Part shown: positions 19,262 to 31,830 of the stretch, piece by piece
Layout of the letters: each line of letters begins with the position of its first letter
Numbering within the stretch: position 1 is the first letter of the stretch
Assembly: GCA_037176845.1 (NCBI GenBank)
Contig: JAYKXP010000063.1
Location: 1 to 64,000, forward strand
From: Paramarasmius palmivorus
Taxonomy: Eukaryota; Basidiomycota; Agaricomycetes; Agaricales; Marasmiaceae
Direction: 5' to 3'
Length of the DNA stretch: 64,000 bases
Made by a program: the position numbers and the translations under genes
Notes under the pieces: model-generated
Database searches by the model: none
What the model was told of the DNA's origin: nothing
Seen by the model: the letters and a program-made list of their open reading frames with translations, nothing else

Positions 19262-19682
19262 ACGGCAGGCTACTGGTGCCAGAGTATTTCGTGGGTGCAT
19301 AATAGTATTCCGTATGCTCAGGCCTTTTTCTGAAATGTATTCCATAGCATAATCAACAAGCCGCGATTGTACACCAGTAACACCTCCGAATGGAACGTTT
19401 CATCCTTGTCACTGCCATCCGTCGCTATACCATTCACAGGCGAGCTCTTTACGGAACCAGACGCCAGGGTAGTGGTCGGCCAAACATGGGCTGTGTAAGT
19501 TGGATTCGATGGAAGGTATGGCCGTTACGGCTGCTCTAGACTCTGGTTTCTTTCTACCTCTATCTTCCACGAGCTTGGCTTTGATGATGCCGAAGTGCTC
19601 ATCTGTCCGTAAACTGGCGTTAGCTATATATTCGGTCGTCTCAGTATGCAGGATGCCAATAAAATACGCTAGCGTAAGATTT

Positions 19683-21172
19683 TCATTGTGGTGGAGCCTC
19701 GGTATTGATTCTATCTTCTCCAAGCTTCCTGCTATGATCAGACGTTACCAATGATCTCGCAGAAATATCCAGGACCGGCGCCGGGTGGGGATTGTTAACT
19801 ACTGTTGGCAGATACATTGTGGCCTTTGTCGAATCTTCAACGTTGAACCCGAGCGTGACTCGAACAATGATAATCGTGGAGGTGATACCCTGTCGCACTA
19901 CATCTCAATGAGAACAATGTTAACGACCAAACGACTTACTGCGAGTGAGGGCCAGGCACGCATTCCAACATTGATTACAGCATAATGAATTCTCCGGGAA
20001 TCTTCGCCGTTATAGCCTTCTCGAAGCTGATTCATTTCCACGAAAAACAGCATGCTAATGAAACCCGAATAAATCATTCCTGATTCCAATCTGTCTCAAG
20101 ACAACAATCAAACGTTTAGGTTCTAAAAGGGCACACATTCAGAGGTTCCTTACGTTGCAGCTATCACTGTTCGATACAGCATTCGAGCGTGAGTTCCAAG
20201 GTACACCGAAAGCCCGCGGGATATCTTGAAGACACGAAGTGCTGTTTAAACTGGGTCACCAATGGACATAGCAAGATCGTTCCGTGGAAGAGCACACCTA
20301 TCAATGCCGACAATACGATGTTGTTTAGTCCGATAACCCCTGAAGCAATGGCCGCTATGTCAATGCTTCCTAGTAAAAGTCCGTTATGACTTCTATAGCC
20401 GTCCTTTACAATTCGACTCTGAGGTGAGTCGAGCACAAAAGCAGTCACTATGGTGGTATCTTCAGAGCTATCATACTAGGCAGCGGTAGAAACCCTTACC
20501 ATGGCAGCTCAAAAACAAGAGAAAAGGCAAAACGATGACTTGCCATCTCTTCCCCCAAACAACATAGCAACGCCATAACTAGGTGAGATGTAACAACGCG
20601 AACGGATGTCTAAAACTGATCATAACATACGAGAATCGTGTCCGCAGCAGCGCTGCGGATACAGACGTGAATTAGTGAGATCTAACAAACAAATAAATTC
20701 GCGTACCTCGAAGCTATGAGCATCTCGACCTTGGCAGTGCATAGTCGTTCTCGTAGACGCTCGGATTGCCAACTACACCTGTGGAGTAAATGAGTCATCA
20801 ATGAAATAAAGATAAATGTGTCCCATACCCAAAATAGTTACAGTACCAGACGGCATCATCGACGGCACATAGGATAGCATGCGCCGAAACTAAGGTGAAA
20901 ACAACAGACATTGCGAAGACGTTGTATTTGTAGCGCTCCTGTTTCCTTTTGAGCAGGATGTACATAGCAGTTGTGAAACAAATTGCGTAGGTTCCTGTGA
21001 ACATTTAGACGGAATTACAACCAACAGATGAAGGCCATACCGTAAAGCAGAAACTGTAACTGATTGCGAGGTATTAGCCGCAAAGAAAATCTAGCTGCGA
21101 GGTGAAGCTACGTACAGCTGTTGATGCTTCGGTGATCATGACATTCGAGTACGACGTTTGGGAGTCGTTCAT
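19683..21172 (-). CDS. Basidiomycete seven-helix membrane protein
   Basis: Ten exons (21172-21116, 21059-21041, 20994-20829, 20778-20707, 20652-20631, 20578-20500, 20447-20298, 20241-20154, 20090-19960, 19897-19683) add up to 332 codons plus stop. Hallmarks of a widespread agaricomycete multi-pass family appear in order: LQFLLYGTYAICF in helix 1, then AKVEMLIASSAAADTIL, LWRCYVVWGKRWQ after helix 3, NNIVLSALI, YRTVIAATLESGMIYSGF, and TSTIIIVRVTLGF before a hydrophilic tail of about 55 residues. Two exons are only 19 and 22 nt long. The cellular role of the family is not known to me; a plasma-membrane or endomembrane receptor-like protein is a guess. The reading frame is intact throughout, so the gene looks functional. 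Confidence 0.8.
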
Positions 21173-23568
21173 TGTCAATGTTTTCCGTGCTTGGACTTCT
21201 CTCTTAAATACGCGGAGGAGTTGCATGAGCGCCTTTGTTTACACCGTGACTGAACGGCTCGCCGCGAGGTTCGCACCATAAAACTTGATGCGATAATTCG
21301 CACTATAGATTTTTTTTGAAAGCTTGAACGAATGATTGATCATATCGATGTTGTATCGATAGCGTACCCTAGGGCTAGGTTTGAGTTCCTGACGCGTAAG
21401 GGAGCCAGTTATGCGCGCTTGGACGAAGCTGTGATAAAGACTTGCTGGATATAGCCGTGGAGCGTGCGATGTATGTATGATACCCTTCAACAGACGTTGA
21501 TCGCGGGCGGGAGATGATCAAAAATGAACATTGCAAGCCCAGAATGAATACCCATGACAGGATAAGACTTCCTGAAATTATAAAGATAGCGAGGCTAATA
21601 CTCTTTCTCTCGTGGCGCTAGTGGATTCCGCTCGAAGTCCGTGAACTAGATCTTCCATTCCACCTGTAAATGTTGCAAATTTGCAATATTACATGATATC
21701 GTCTCGCACAGGACTGTTACAAGAGATACCTAGAGAGGAGGCGTTAGCTTGGTCAGTAATGAAGAGCAATCGATATCCCACCTCCTGCCAGACGACCGTT
21801 CCGAGAAGCCAATGGCGAGCAGTGTCCATATTAGTTCCTGATACTCAGCCTTGGCATGAAACTTCACTAACATGCACTACTGGGTTCCCGTATAGAGGTT
21901 AGGTTCATATTTCGCCTGCTCTCCAACGCCAGCAATATCCTGCCACCAAATGTCAAAGACAACCTGGTCCACTTCGACTTACAACGAGAAGTTGAAGCTG
22001 GCGTGGAAGGAAGGTGTCTGAACATTCAGTAATGGGAGCGGTGCATCCCTCTCCACTCCAAGATGATAGATCGAACCTTTAAACAACCAATGACTTGGCC
22101 CGAAACACTCCAAATGTAAAATCTGATGCCCGTATGATGGATGCGATGTACTGAAGTGTTCCGGCGAGTTCATCGTAGGAGAAGAGCAACGGATGAAGTA
22201 CAGTCTACAGAGGAGTCCGTGAGTCCTTCAGGTGACGAACGGTCTTCTGAAACAAACCACTGGTGCGCTTGCTTTGACCGAGGTGAATGTTGCACTGAGA
22301 TTTTAAACAGGCAGATTGATTGCGTATGGCGGGAATGATGTGATACAAGCACCAGTCATTCCGCAAAGATATTGTGCTCAAGTCGACCGTGAAAAACGGT
22401 GACCAGTGGGCAGTTCAGACTAAGAGACGCACCATAAATTCCCAAAGGTGGTACATGTAACATTCTAACCCTCCTCAATGGGCATCTTTGTTCGCACCTG
22501 CCGGTTGGAGAAATGACGTTGGGGATAAGAAGGCGAAAAAGCGACGCAAGGATGGAGCGAAGGATCCGAAGAGACCCAACGATTCGGAAGCTAGCGGACA
22601 TCACGGGTAAGTTGCCTGGACTCGATAATAGTCACGAAACATTACCGTTAACCTCAAGGCCCCCAACATCAGACAAGACGGCGAATTGCTAGCGACAGAT
22701 CACTCCTTCTGGTATTACGTGAATTGGTTTGAGAATAGGGTTTTTCATGTGTCGGGATTGCATATGATGTGAGAAATGGTCTATGTAGATTCTTGAAATC
22801 GGGAAAAAAGGTGTACGCTCCCTAGTGCAAGATCATTGCTCGACGTTGGCCCGCAAAAACGCTAAGCACATGAATTATATATCCCAATCGAAGGAACAAT
22901 ACTACTAGTGACGGTAGAGAGTGTATCAGCCAAGCTCAGATCATATAAAGGTAGGCTACACGCACCTGAAAAGCAGAGCATTCTGGTAACGCCTCTCACC
23001 CTCGCGATCCATCCGAGTCCAAGCAACCTTTAACATCGCTACTGTGATGCTACTTGGGAAACAAATAGAGCTGGCCATTTTTTGCATATGTTATCCTTCA
23101 GATCCCTTTGTCCGCAGAGAACCACTGCCTCCAACTCCAAACGCCCCCAAACCCAAACAGACGTAGTGCCGAGTGGAATGTAAACCACTCGGTGGCCCGG
23201 GTTACAAGAGCTCCGCGACGAGTATTATTCGGATATGACGATGGAAATACGAAAAGTATGACAATCATCGGACATCTGGCCATCTAGGGCTCAAGGTAGT
23301 AGGAGCGAAAACATGGCGATAAGGCAATGGCACGTCGACGCTACTTGAAACGAGTCGAATGAGTTATGAGATCAGATGCAGAAATAACGGAAAACGCTCA
23401 TTGGACTCAGATATGCACCTATATTACAAAACAAACAAATAGATCATCGAGAGGGCCTGCACTGACACGAGAAGCATTTTATTAGTTTTGGGTTGGGCAC
23501 TGAGCAAGGGTCGTTGAACATACCATATATCCTTTAAAAGCCGACTTTGATAGTACGTTTATTTTCCT
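21173..23568. other. Intergenic with possible decayed minus-strand gene
   Basis: Within 21,690-22,170 minus-strand segments look protein-like (YGHQILHLECFGPSHWLFKG; a 46-residue frame starting MDTARHWLLGTVVWQEVGYR), but they sit in different frames with no convincing splice chain. I do not recognise a family. The rest shows nothing. Confidence 0.3.
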
Positions 23569-23623
23569 TTGAGCAATTCGGGAGCCTTAGAGAGGGAGGA
23601 ATACTTGTTCAATCTTCAAAACG

Positions 23624-23890
23624 ATGTCCTCGCTTGTCAAAAATTTAGCCCTAACCCTAATATGTCGTCATCGATTATCGATCATCATTCCTGCCTCTAC
23701 AATCGGTTTCAAATTCTTGCCTGTTCCTGCCCCACTGACTCTCACCATGATTCCTATCAGTTTCATATCCTATTGTACGCTTCACGAAATTCTCTCTTGG
23801 GTTTTTGACGAGAAACAATGCTTGACGAAGTTATTCAAGGGGCAGGAAGATGTCTTCGACCGACCGCCTCCTACCATATTTGGAAGGTAG
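23624..23890 (+). CDS. Small hydrophobic ORF, possible N-terminal gene remnant
   Basis: An 88-residue frame beginning MSSLVKNLALTLICRH with two hydrophobic stretches (about residues 5-30 and 33-58) and ending FDRPPPTIFGR. The layout, a proline-bearing hydrophobic anchor followed by a charged segment, recalls the membrane anchor of a fungal P450, but no P450 body follows. It may be a remnant or a chance frame. Confidence 0.25.
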   Translation: MSSLVKNLALTLICRHRLSIIIPASTIGFKFLPVPAPLTLTMIPISFISYCTLHEILSWVFDEKQCLTKLFKGQEDVFDRPPPTIFGR

Positions 23891-24060
23891 TTCACATGAT
23901 ATCACCATCCAAATGTCGAAGTGCTCTGCACTGGCCGGCGCTAAGGTGTCTGGCTGAGGTTTTGTGTTCATTTCATGTACGATTTATGTTCCCTGATATA
24001 ATGAACAAGTCCGAAATGCAGAGAACATCCAGTGCTCCATTGCACTTTGCCTAGCAGGTG

Positions 24061-25772
24061 AAAACCGCACCAAATCTTGAAACACTAAAAGATCTAACGA
24101 TATTTCATTCTCTGGCAGATTTACCTTGACAAAATCTTCAAGTCTATGGAATATGACTGACTGGTATGGCATTTAAAGATACTTGGATATCAAATCGATA
24201 GGACTAAGCAGTGAACAAGTATGGCTACTGGAGAGATCCGCACCCGGGCTTCGGTGGCCAAATAAGGCAAGTGGCCGTCACAATGAACACTTTACACCAT
24301 AGGGTGAAAGAATGCATGGTTATTGAGCTTGATTTTGCTTAAAATACCTCTTAATCAATCCTTCTGGACTACAAAAACCTACCTGGACGCCGAAAAGTCA
24401 GGACTGTCGAAGGGTAACCGACCAACCCTATGTACCGGAACTACGGCCCGCCTCCCCCTTGAAATGATTTCAATGCACACTATAGCTTGGCTCTACACAG
24501 AGGATTCCCATATTTTGTTCTGCGACCTTGCTCACCCATATTCTGGTATTACTGGAGATCTGTTCCCATTTTCAGTGGTCTCCCCGTAGCGCCCTAATAC
24601 TTTGCCATTATAATCATCGAAAACTATTGTTTTCGGGACCGTTTTCCAAGGATCACAGAATTGAAAGACAGCTCCAAGACAGCACAGAACCACATGATAC
24701 TATTCATCCCGCGACGCTCGACACATTCCATTCTGATCGCAGTCTTACGCTTAACGCCTCAGGCTTGAAGCCCATATAGATCCAGCACCACTCCGGCAGC
24801 TCGACGTGTTATGTACGCCGCTGATAACATGGCACCGCATGCGATGTCCCGTGAATCTGATCTTCGGGTAGAATATCATGCGCCTTCCTCCTCAATGATG
24901 ACGGAAAACGATGGTACCTCATAATCTTATGATGGGTGGCTCCCGAATATTCACTGCCTTATTCCTCGCCTTGCACTTTCCTTCAAGTTGCTCAAGATGT
25001 GTAGTGTTCCCCAGCGATAACGGCAGAAACAGGTATCCATACCTTCAATCATTCATATGTAACAGCTTGTAAACCATCTTGGTTTACCCATCTCTAGGCT
25101 TCGGCTCTCACGTCAAATGCATCAAGGCAGTACAAGACTTGTGATGACGTTGCTATTAGATTGAATACGGTTCTTCCACGTCTCGCACTTGGCTCATCTG
25201 GAATCTCGCCGTTCTCTTCTATTCACTCTATGCAGGAAAATATCGATGTTGCGGCATGAAGGACATAATATTCCGGTTAGATTTCTCTGTATACATCAAA
25301 CGGAAGATATGCGGAAGATCCAGTGTGTGTCCACATTTATACCAAACCAAATAGCGCGACATACAAGTCAAATACAAGTCAAAGTGGTTAAGCTTCGAAG
25401 GCTCGAGCTGCTCGGTGGCCGGTCCGTCTCGATCTGACAGGTGCCTGATGCGTGCACTCCCACGGTGTCCTTCTTCCTTACTGACAATCATCATGACCGA
25501 ACTGCAGGATAACGCTGGTGCTTTCGTTAATCAGCATATTAATCCTTGCTATTACCTCTACAGCTATATATATGCCAACGCTGGTACTGCACGAAACCTG
25601 GGGTAAGCGGAGAACTTGCAGCTCCTACTTTATTAGCGAGCGTTTTCATTAATCACTGCAAGCCTTGACATCTGCCGCTCTGAGGGTCATGGGGTTCATT
25701 GCTTTGTAATGGAGTATTCATATTAAGAGCGCTCAGTGTGAGTATTGCTGTTCAAACCTTCGTCCCCGTCTC
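24061..25772. other. Intergenic, no gene supported
   Basis: Only short frames on both strands; no domain or splice chain recognised. Confidence 0.45.
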
Positions 25773-27725
25773 ATGACGAAGAACCTTTCTCTAGTCTCTC
25801 GTCTGGCTCGATTGAGAAAGCCAGAGGTCGCATGGCTAGATCTAGTCATTGCACTTGCACTCTCCTATGCCAATGCCGAGCCACAGTTGCTTGTCAGGGA
25901 TAAGTTCGACTTCATTTGTGGATTGAGGTCATACGAGCAAGATATAATGGAGCCGTTGATAGGGTCCTTATTGTGGCCTATGGTTGATTGGTTGAGTGAG
26001 CGGTAAGTACAAATTTTGTCACCTTTTCGCGCCATTCACGAGACTATCATAGCATAAGTGACGTAGAGCTGGCCGTAGAAGGAATAACTCTGCTGCGGAA
26101 TCATCTAGGCCCACTTCGTACATTCACATCGTTCATGACAAGATTCAGCGACTCTATAGACACTATTCATATCAGCCAAGATCGCGATCTTACCCTCGTT
26201 CTCATCATGACACAGGATAGCGGCCAAATCCACGCGATATCACTAGAATCAAGTCCGATAATCTACGCCCTCGACACCAATCATCTCAAGTCCATTCTTG
26301 CCTCTGAAATAAGCCACCCCTGGTCGTTGTTTTGGGAATTAGGAATCTTGTCCGCGCGATATGTGATGGAGCTGATTCAAAAGGTGTTGGTGTGCATTAC
26401 AGATCATGTTCCCGCAGCTCATATTGATCCCCTCCTTCAACAAGGAGTTGAATTGGACAGGTTCGACGCAGTGCAAATTGCTTTCGGCTGGGGCTAAGCG
26501 ATATCAGCATAGATGTTGGACCAGTCTGTTTGCACTGGCCAACTTGCTTGATACACTCCCACCCTCGTTATACATCTCTGATATTCATCACGACGATCAA
26601 CACGCCATATGGGGCGGAGGTTTTTCAGTGAGTACGATTTAATTCCAAATCTCGCCACAATACTTTATTTACCACCTTGCACATGTACGTAGGACATATG
26701 GATTGGTCGGCGATTTGACAGTCGTGTTTGCCTCAAAGTTCTTCGAACGTTCGCCAGAAACCAGGAGGTCGCTGAAGTAAATTTATTCTGCTTTGTTACA
26801 CTTGATTGATTGCTTAATCCAACAACCAACTCAGGATTTCTACCGCGAAACGTTAATTTGGGCACAACTAAAACATCCCAATGTTCTTACTTTTATGGGT
26901 GTGAATGAGGACCTTTTCGCACCTCGCCGATGCCTAGTGTCTCCCTGGATGTCCAACGGGAACGTGGTTGAATTCCTCAAGATATTTCCAGAGATAGATC
27001 GCTTAAGATTTGTATGCTCCCGCTATCTTCCCCATTTTCGATCTCATTGACCGCGCGATCAGATAAGTGAGGTAGCCAATGGTCTGGAGTACCTACATCA
27101 ACGTTCGCCTGCCATCATACACGGGGACATCAAGGGGGTGGGTGAATCAATGTACTTCCAAATCTTTCGACTTGACCTGAGTTCATTATTCAACTCTCAG
27201 GCCAATATCTTAGTCACCGACGACGTGTCTTGCTGTTTGGCAGATTTTGGACTTGCACGCTTAGAATCGGATCCCGAATGTTCAGAATCTAGATCCCAAG
27301 TTTCTTCAGCCTTTCTTCGAGGATCCACCCGTTGGCTAGCCCCGGAGTATATGGACCCATCCCTTTTTCATCTTGTTCAGCCCAAGGCACGAGATGTCTA
27401 CGCATTCGGATGTACAATGTTCGAGGTAAAATCTTGTCATCACTATTCTGTTGCGTTCTGACTTCTTGCATAGATTATTCAAGGTACAATACCCTTTTCC
27501 CACCTTAAATATGATGTAGCGGTCGTATCCGAGGTCTTAAAAGGGATAAGACCAATTTTGTTTGCGAATCCAGCTTCAGAGATGAAGCGATATCCTTTCG
27601 ACCTTGGGGATCTCATTGAACGCTGCTGGTCAGGGAGACCATGCGATAGACCAACCGCTGTGCATCTTGCCCAGACGCTTGAATTCTATCGCTGGTTTCC
27701 AAGTCGTGTGGGATCAAGGTCCTAG
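25773..27725 (+). CDS. Tyrosine-kinase-like (TKL) protein kinase
   Basis: Eight exons (25773-26002, 26053-26460, 26513-26627, 26693-26776, 26835-27011, 27063-27137, 27201-27425, 27474-27725) give 521 residues. The C-terminal half is a complete kinase domain: glycine loop WGGGFS (246-251), ATP-binding lysine in CLKVLR (266), catalytic loop HGDIKGANIL (358-367), DFG (378-380), LAPE (409-412) and the C-lobe GDLIERCWSGRPCDRPT. HGD in place of HRD with IKGAN is usual in the expanded TKL families of agaricomycetes. It should transfer phosphate to serine/threonine of unknown substrates in the cytosol. The N-terminal 240 residues (RLARLRKPEVAWLDL..., helical) carry no domain I recognise and may be a sensor or adaptor region. 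The exon 2-3 intron (26,461-26,512) was chosen for its GGCTAAGCG branch site and because it restores the kinase frame. Confidence 0.85.
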
Positions 27726-28558
27726 GTGGGTCACCATCGTTCATCTCGGCATACCGTTGACTCATGTTAGCGGCCCACTTCCTGTCAGTGTTATCTAGAA
27801 CCATACACCCCCAATTTTATGGGATATACCTATATGGTTTGTATTAAAAAAGAATTTGAACACGTAAATTAATGTAGCGCCCAAGTCTGGTTGATGAAAA
27901 GCGCAAACAGCAATGGGTACGTACTGGGTTCTTGCCATTGCATTCACGCAGCCCATGTTTCCCCAGATATCTCACGGGGTAAGGAAGAATAGACTCTACT
28001 TAGTCGAGTACCTAGATAGCTGTATGCCCAGCGTCCACGTAGATCTTGGGTTGATGACTACCAGATCCTTTCCAAAGATTCCCCAGTTCTTGGATCTCAA
28101 AACGACCCGTTGAACAATGATAGCGAAGTTCTCGAAGGTATGCTATCGCTAACTTTTTCTGTATTCAGTCACGGATAGTAATGCCGAGTCTTCCCCAGCA
28201 CTAGAAGGACGCCTCCCAAAGGGTCTGTCGTGACGTAGATTTCCCTCGTATCTTCAATACGATGGGTATCAAGCACGCGAGATCAACGGTTTAGGATTTG
28301 TTCCTTCCGTTAGGCGTTTTAGCGCCGAAAGGTCGCAATTTTGACTGTGCCGGTCAAATTGTTCCTGAAAGACATGCCAGTGAATCCTCTTTCACACGAT
28401 TGCTGTATGATTCGATGGCGTGACCTGCATTGACAATAAATTATATATGCAAAGTCACAGGTGAATACATACTGTAAGTACTGAACGATGGGTATGGAAG
28501 TAATGTCAGGGTAGGTATACACGTAAGTAGTAGGGCTGCAATATACATATCATACTTG
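27726..28558. other. Intergenic between convergent kinase and GATA genes
   Basis: Expected to hold both 3' ends; no further gene seen. Confidence 0.5.
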
Positions 28559-29655
28559 TTATGACTTGGCTGAATGCTTCGTGCGGGGCTTAATCTTGTT
28601 CCGCTTCAACGACAATGGTCTATCCTTGCCTCTCAATCTCGAGTATACGCCACACGCGTTGCAAAGCTGCTCCCCAGTCTTGCTCCTCCGCCAAACCGAC
28701 GTGTTACGTGTGTGGCAATGACTGCATTCGGGACCGGTACCATCCCCTGACTCGTCTGAGTTCTCGTCGTCCACATCAGCGTCGATAAGTTCCTGCGGTC
28801 TCAGCTTGTTTCTTTGCTGGAGATACAAGCCGCATGCATTACAGAGCGGTTTAAGGGTAGTGGGTTCTCGTCGCCACAACGGGGTACTCGTGGCTTTGCA
28901 GTGCGAGCACATTTTAACCACTTTTCCATCGGCATTCTGCTTACACGAACTTTTCGTCGTGAGGAGCTGAACCGGTGACGGAGAGGGGGAAGGGGAAGAG
29001 ACATTCGAAAGCGGGGAGCAATGATCAAGACCTTGTATCACTGGCTTCGTTTCGTACGGTTCGATAGATGGCAGAATGATATCCTGCCAGTCAGGCGAGG
29101 ACCCTAGGCTGATTCGTCGGTCTACGCGACTCGCAACCTCGGTGGGAGACCATCTCGACTGTACGGGGTCAGATTGGCTGCGCTGAGAAGACAGTATCGG
29201 AGTTTGAGAAGAATGCGGCCAAGAAACCCCGTTTGATGTCGACGCTATCTTCGGCATATGGGGTGTGTGTAATTCTCCGGAGGAATAGAGGAGACGATCA
29301 TCCGAGGGGTAAGGATAGGAGGCTGCTTCGTATCGCGTCGAAGGGCTTGCATTATAGTAGCTGCGATTATATGATTCCGCGAGCTGCGTTTGCGTCGTGG
29401 ATTCTCGCGGCCAGTAATCGTTCATGCCGACGTGGTTGGGGTTTGGCCGAGTATTGTAGGAGTTGTAGTGAGATGAGAAACTTGAATCGTCTAAAAAGAT
29501 GGGTCAGCATGATATGCTTGCTGAAGTATCTACAAGCACGCACTATAATTCCATGCACCGGATTGTGTATCATGGCCTACAGACATCGAGTCCTGACTGG
29601 AATAAGATGATGCACTATGTCTTCGGTCGTAGGAGATGTGAGCATTCATGATCAT
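28559..29655 (-). CDS. GATA-type transcription factor with two zinc fingers
   Basis: Exons 29655-29544 and 28558+1 to 29490 encode 347 residues; the 53-nt intron has donor ATA|GTGCGTG and acceptor TTTTTAG. The first 230 residues are rich in serine, proline and tyrosine. Finger 1 is CSHC (232-235) and CNAC (254-257), an 18-residue loop containing LWRREP; finger 2 is CSHC (293-296) and CNAC (314-317), a 17-residue loop with VWRRS. Each is followed by the usual basic tail, and the protein ends in a lysine/arginine stretch likely to act in DNA binding and nuclear import. It should bind GATA sites. The fingers are joined by an acidic linker without the cysteine-rich segment of the iron regulators SREA/Fep1, so an iron role is not supported. 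Two in-frame ATGs (29,655 and 29,649) compete as start. Confidence 0.85.
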
Positions 29656-31830
29656 GTGGATGGGTGGACGCGGTCGAGAGTGGTGACTGGCGTGTCGGGA
29701 ACTAGGTAAGGACGATGAGGTCGATGGCGCGTTCTTATATAAAAGCGGTCATAGGAGGCTCACCAGACTCTTGGCTCGTCGAGAAGGGCTGTACACGGCT
29801 CTTACACGAAGTGTGGTGTAGTGATGGGAAAGACAACCTCATCTTTCTCCAATGCAGACTTAAAAGACTGTCGGTAAAGAGAAGATCTGAGACGAGTCAC
29901 CGAAACGGGCCGCTGAACAGGTTCCGAGATTGATGGGAGAAACTCGAGCGCTGCGTGACAGAAAATTAGAAATCAACTGCCCTAAAAGGGCAGCTCTTAC
30001 CAAATAAGTTATACCGACACGGTCGGTGAATGCCCAGCCTACCAAATTTGGCAGAAAACGTGGGCTTCCCCAGTCACATCAGGGAAGCGGTGAACTTCAA
30101 TTTCAGGGGGATTTCCGATTGGTTTCTCATTATGGAAACACAAAGGTAAAATTCGTCCTTGCCTTGGGCTTCCATCGCTACAAGCGGATTATTGTGAAGC
30201 CGTGCAAAGTGTTGATCTCGAGAAAGTGCACTACAAAGATCCCACTCTATGTGTCCTTTCCCAGAGATTCAGAGCGCTCACCCTTCTCGGTGTAAGACGA
30301 AAGCTCATGCGCAGTCCTATTTCATTGCTACCCTCAAGGGCAGAACACAAGCGATTTTGCATCAACCATATCCTGTCAAGAAAATGTGATTGATTGATCA
30401 AGTCTACCATCACGAAATTGTGTCACCTTCATATATTTGGAGTCGAAGGAACTTGAAGACAATCGGACAACGGGTACTCCAGGCCTTGAGATGAGCATAG
30501 CAACTTGTAATCCATCTATTGCTAGGGAACCATATAGTGCATGTTTTACTTTCGCGTGTCAGTGCACTGTTCCTTGAAAGAGAATGAGATAGACTACGTT
30601 TGGGTGTGTATGCTGCCTTGGAGCATTGATTACGGAGAAATCGAGCGTAAGCCATCGGCTGCCTGCCGAATCGCCTGTCCAAGCAGGGATTGTTTCAAGG
30701 GTTGAGAGTTTGCCGATTTCGGACTTCGACTACTTGATGGACGGCAGAGTACATCCTTTTCCAGGCCACAAGATCAAACCACCTGGGAAGCAACATACTA
30801 AGGGCAGATACAATTCTACTCCTAGGTTAAATGCTGAATTCTCAGCATTTCAAAGGTGTCATGAAGCCGCAGAAGGTAGCTATCCGGACTCCAAGCGGGA
30901 CGGGTGAGACCAGGGTTGTTGTCTTCGTAGAGTTCGCTTTGTTTGGCTGGTCGAGAACCACCTCGGTTACTCAACAAGTTTCCATGAGTTCTAGGGACCA
31001 GGAGAAATCCGCAAATACCATCGCCGTGGAAATTTTTTCCCAATCGAAACATCTCAGGTCAGACCCACGCAAACGACGAAACGACAACAGCTTTTTGTAG
31101 GCCGTGTTTCCGGCGTGGGCTCCCCCATATACCATGGTAGAGAGGAGAGTAAAGACAAAAAGAATATGCCTGATGGCGGGTGCCGGAACCATACACGTAT
31201 AATCGCAGACTGAACAGCTTTATCCATATCAGCGATGATCCCAGAATGTATAGATGGGCGGCGAAATAATCATGAGGTGTAAGCCTTCCTGGTGAGTAGC
31301 CTCATAGTTTCTGCTTTACCTGCAGAGCTCCAGTGCGCAGCAAAAGACTACCAAGATTGAAGACGTTGCTCGATGGAACATGAGACTAGGCACCCCTCGG
31401 ATGGAATCAGTCGAGAGGGGAAGAGGAAACGGCAGGGCATTTCTGCGTATCGGGAACCCATCAAACTTGCTGTGCTAATCATTGCTCCGACGGAGTTTTA
31501 GGCGCCTCTTATGTCGTCTGTGCCTAGTCAGGTGTGTAGAAGAGGTACAGGGTCCATATGACATTCGTAAGTTCAGTCGGAATGTAAAAAAATGTGAACT
31601 GACTCTATGGACTAGTGAGACTGTTCGTCGTGGTGGTGGTCGATTGAGAACATTATGTATGGCGTGAGAGTTCGGCAGTTACACGTGCCAAAAGAAAAAT
31701 CGTTCATGTGATGTGTGACAATGTCACATATCCTTGTCATCGTCATCAACGTCGCCGCCAGCGCGTCGCTCACTCTCTTTTCTTTTTCACTTTATTTGTC
31801 TATCCACTACCTCGCTCCTCCTTGTTGCGA
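29656..31830. other. Intergenic, no gene supported
   Basis: Short frames only. The last 150 bp before 31,831 must contain the lunapark promoter and 5' UTR. Confidence 0.45.

Noticed and set aside
26380..26399. A 19-nt intron (GTGTTGG...TTACAG) in the kinase gene
   Set aside because: Too short, and without a branch site; the alternative 52-nt intron at 26,461-26,512 has one and also restores the frame.
28559..29655. Identification as the iron regulator SREA/Fep1
   Set aside because: Two GATA fingers are present, but the cysteine-rich region between them and the 17-residue loop in both fingers are lacking.
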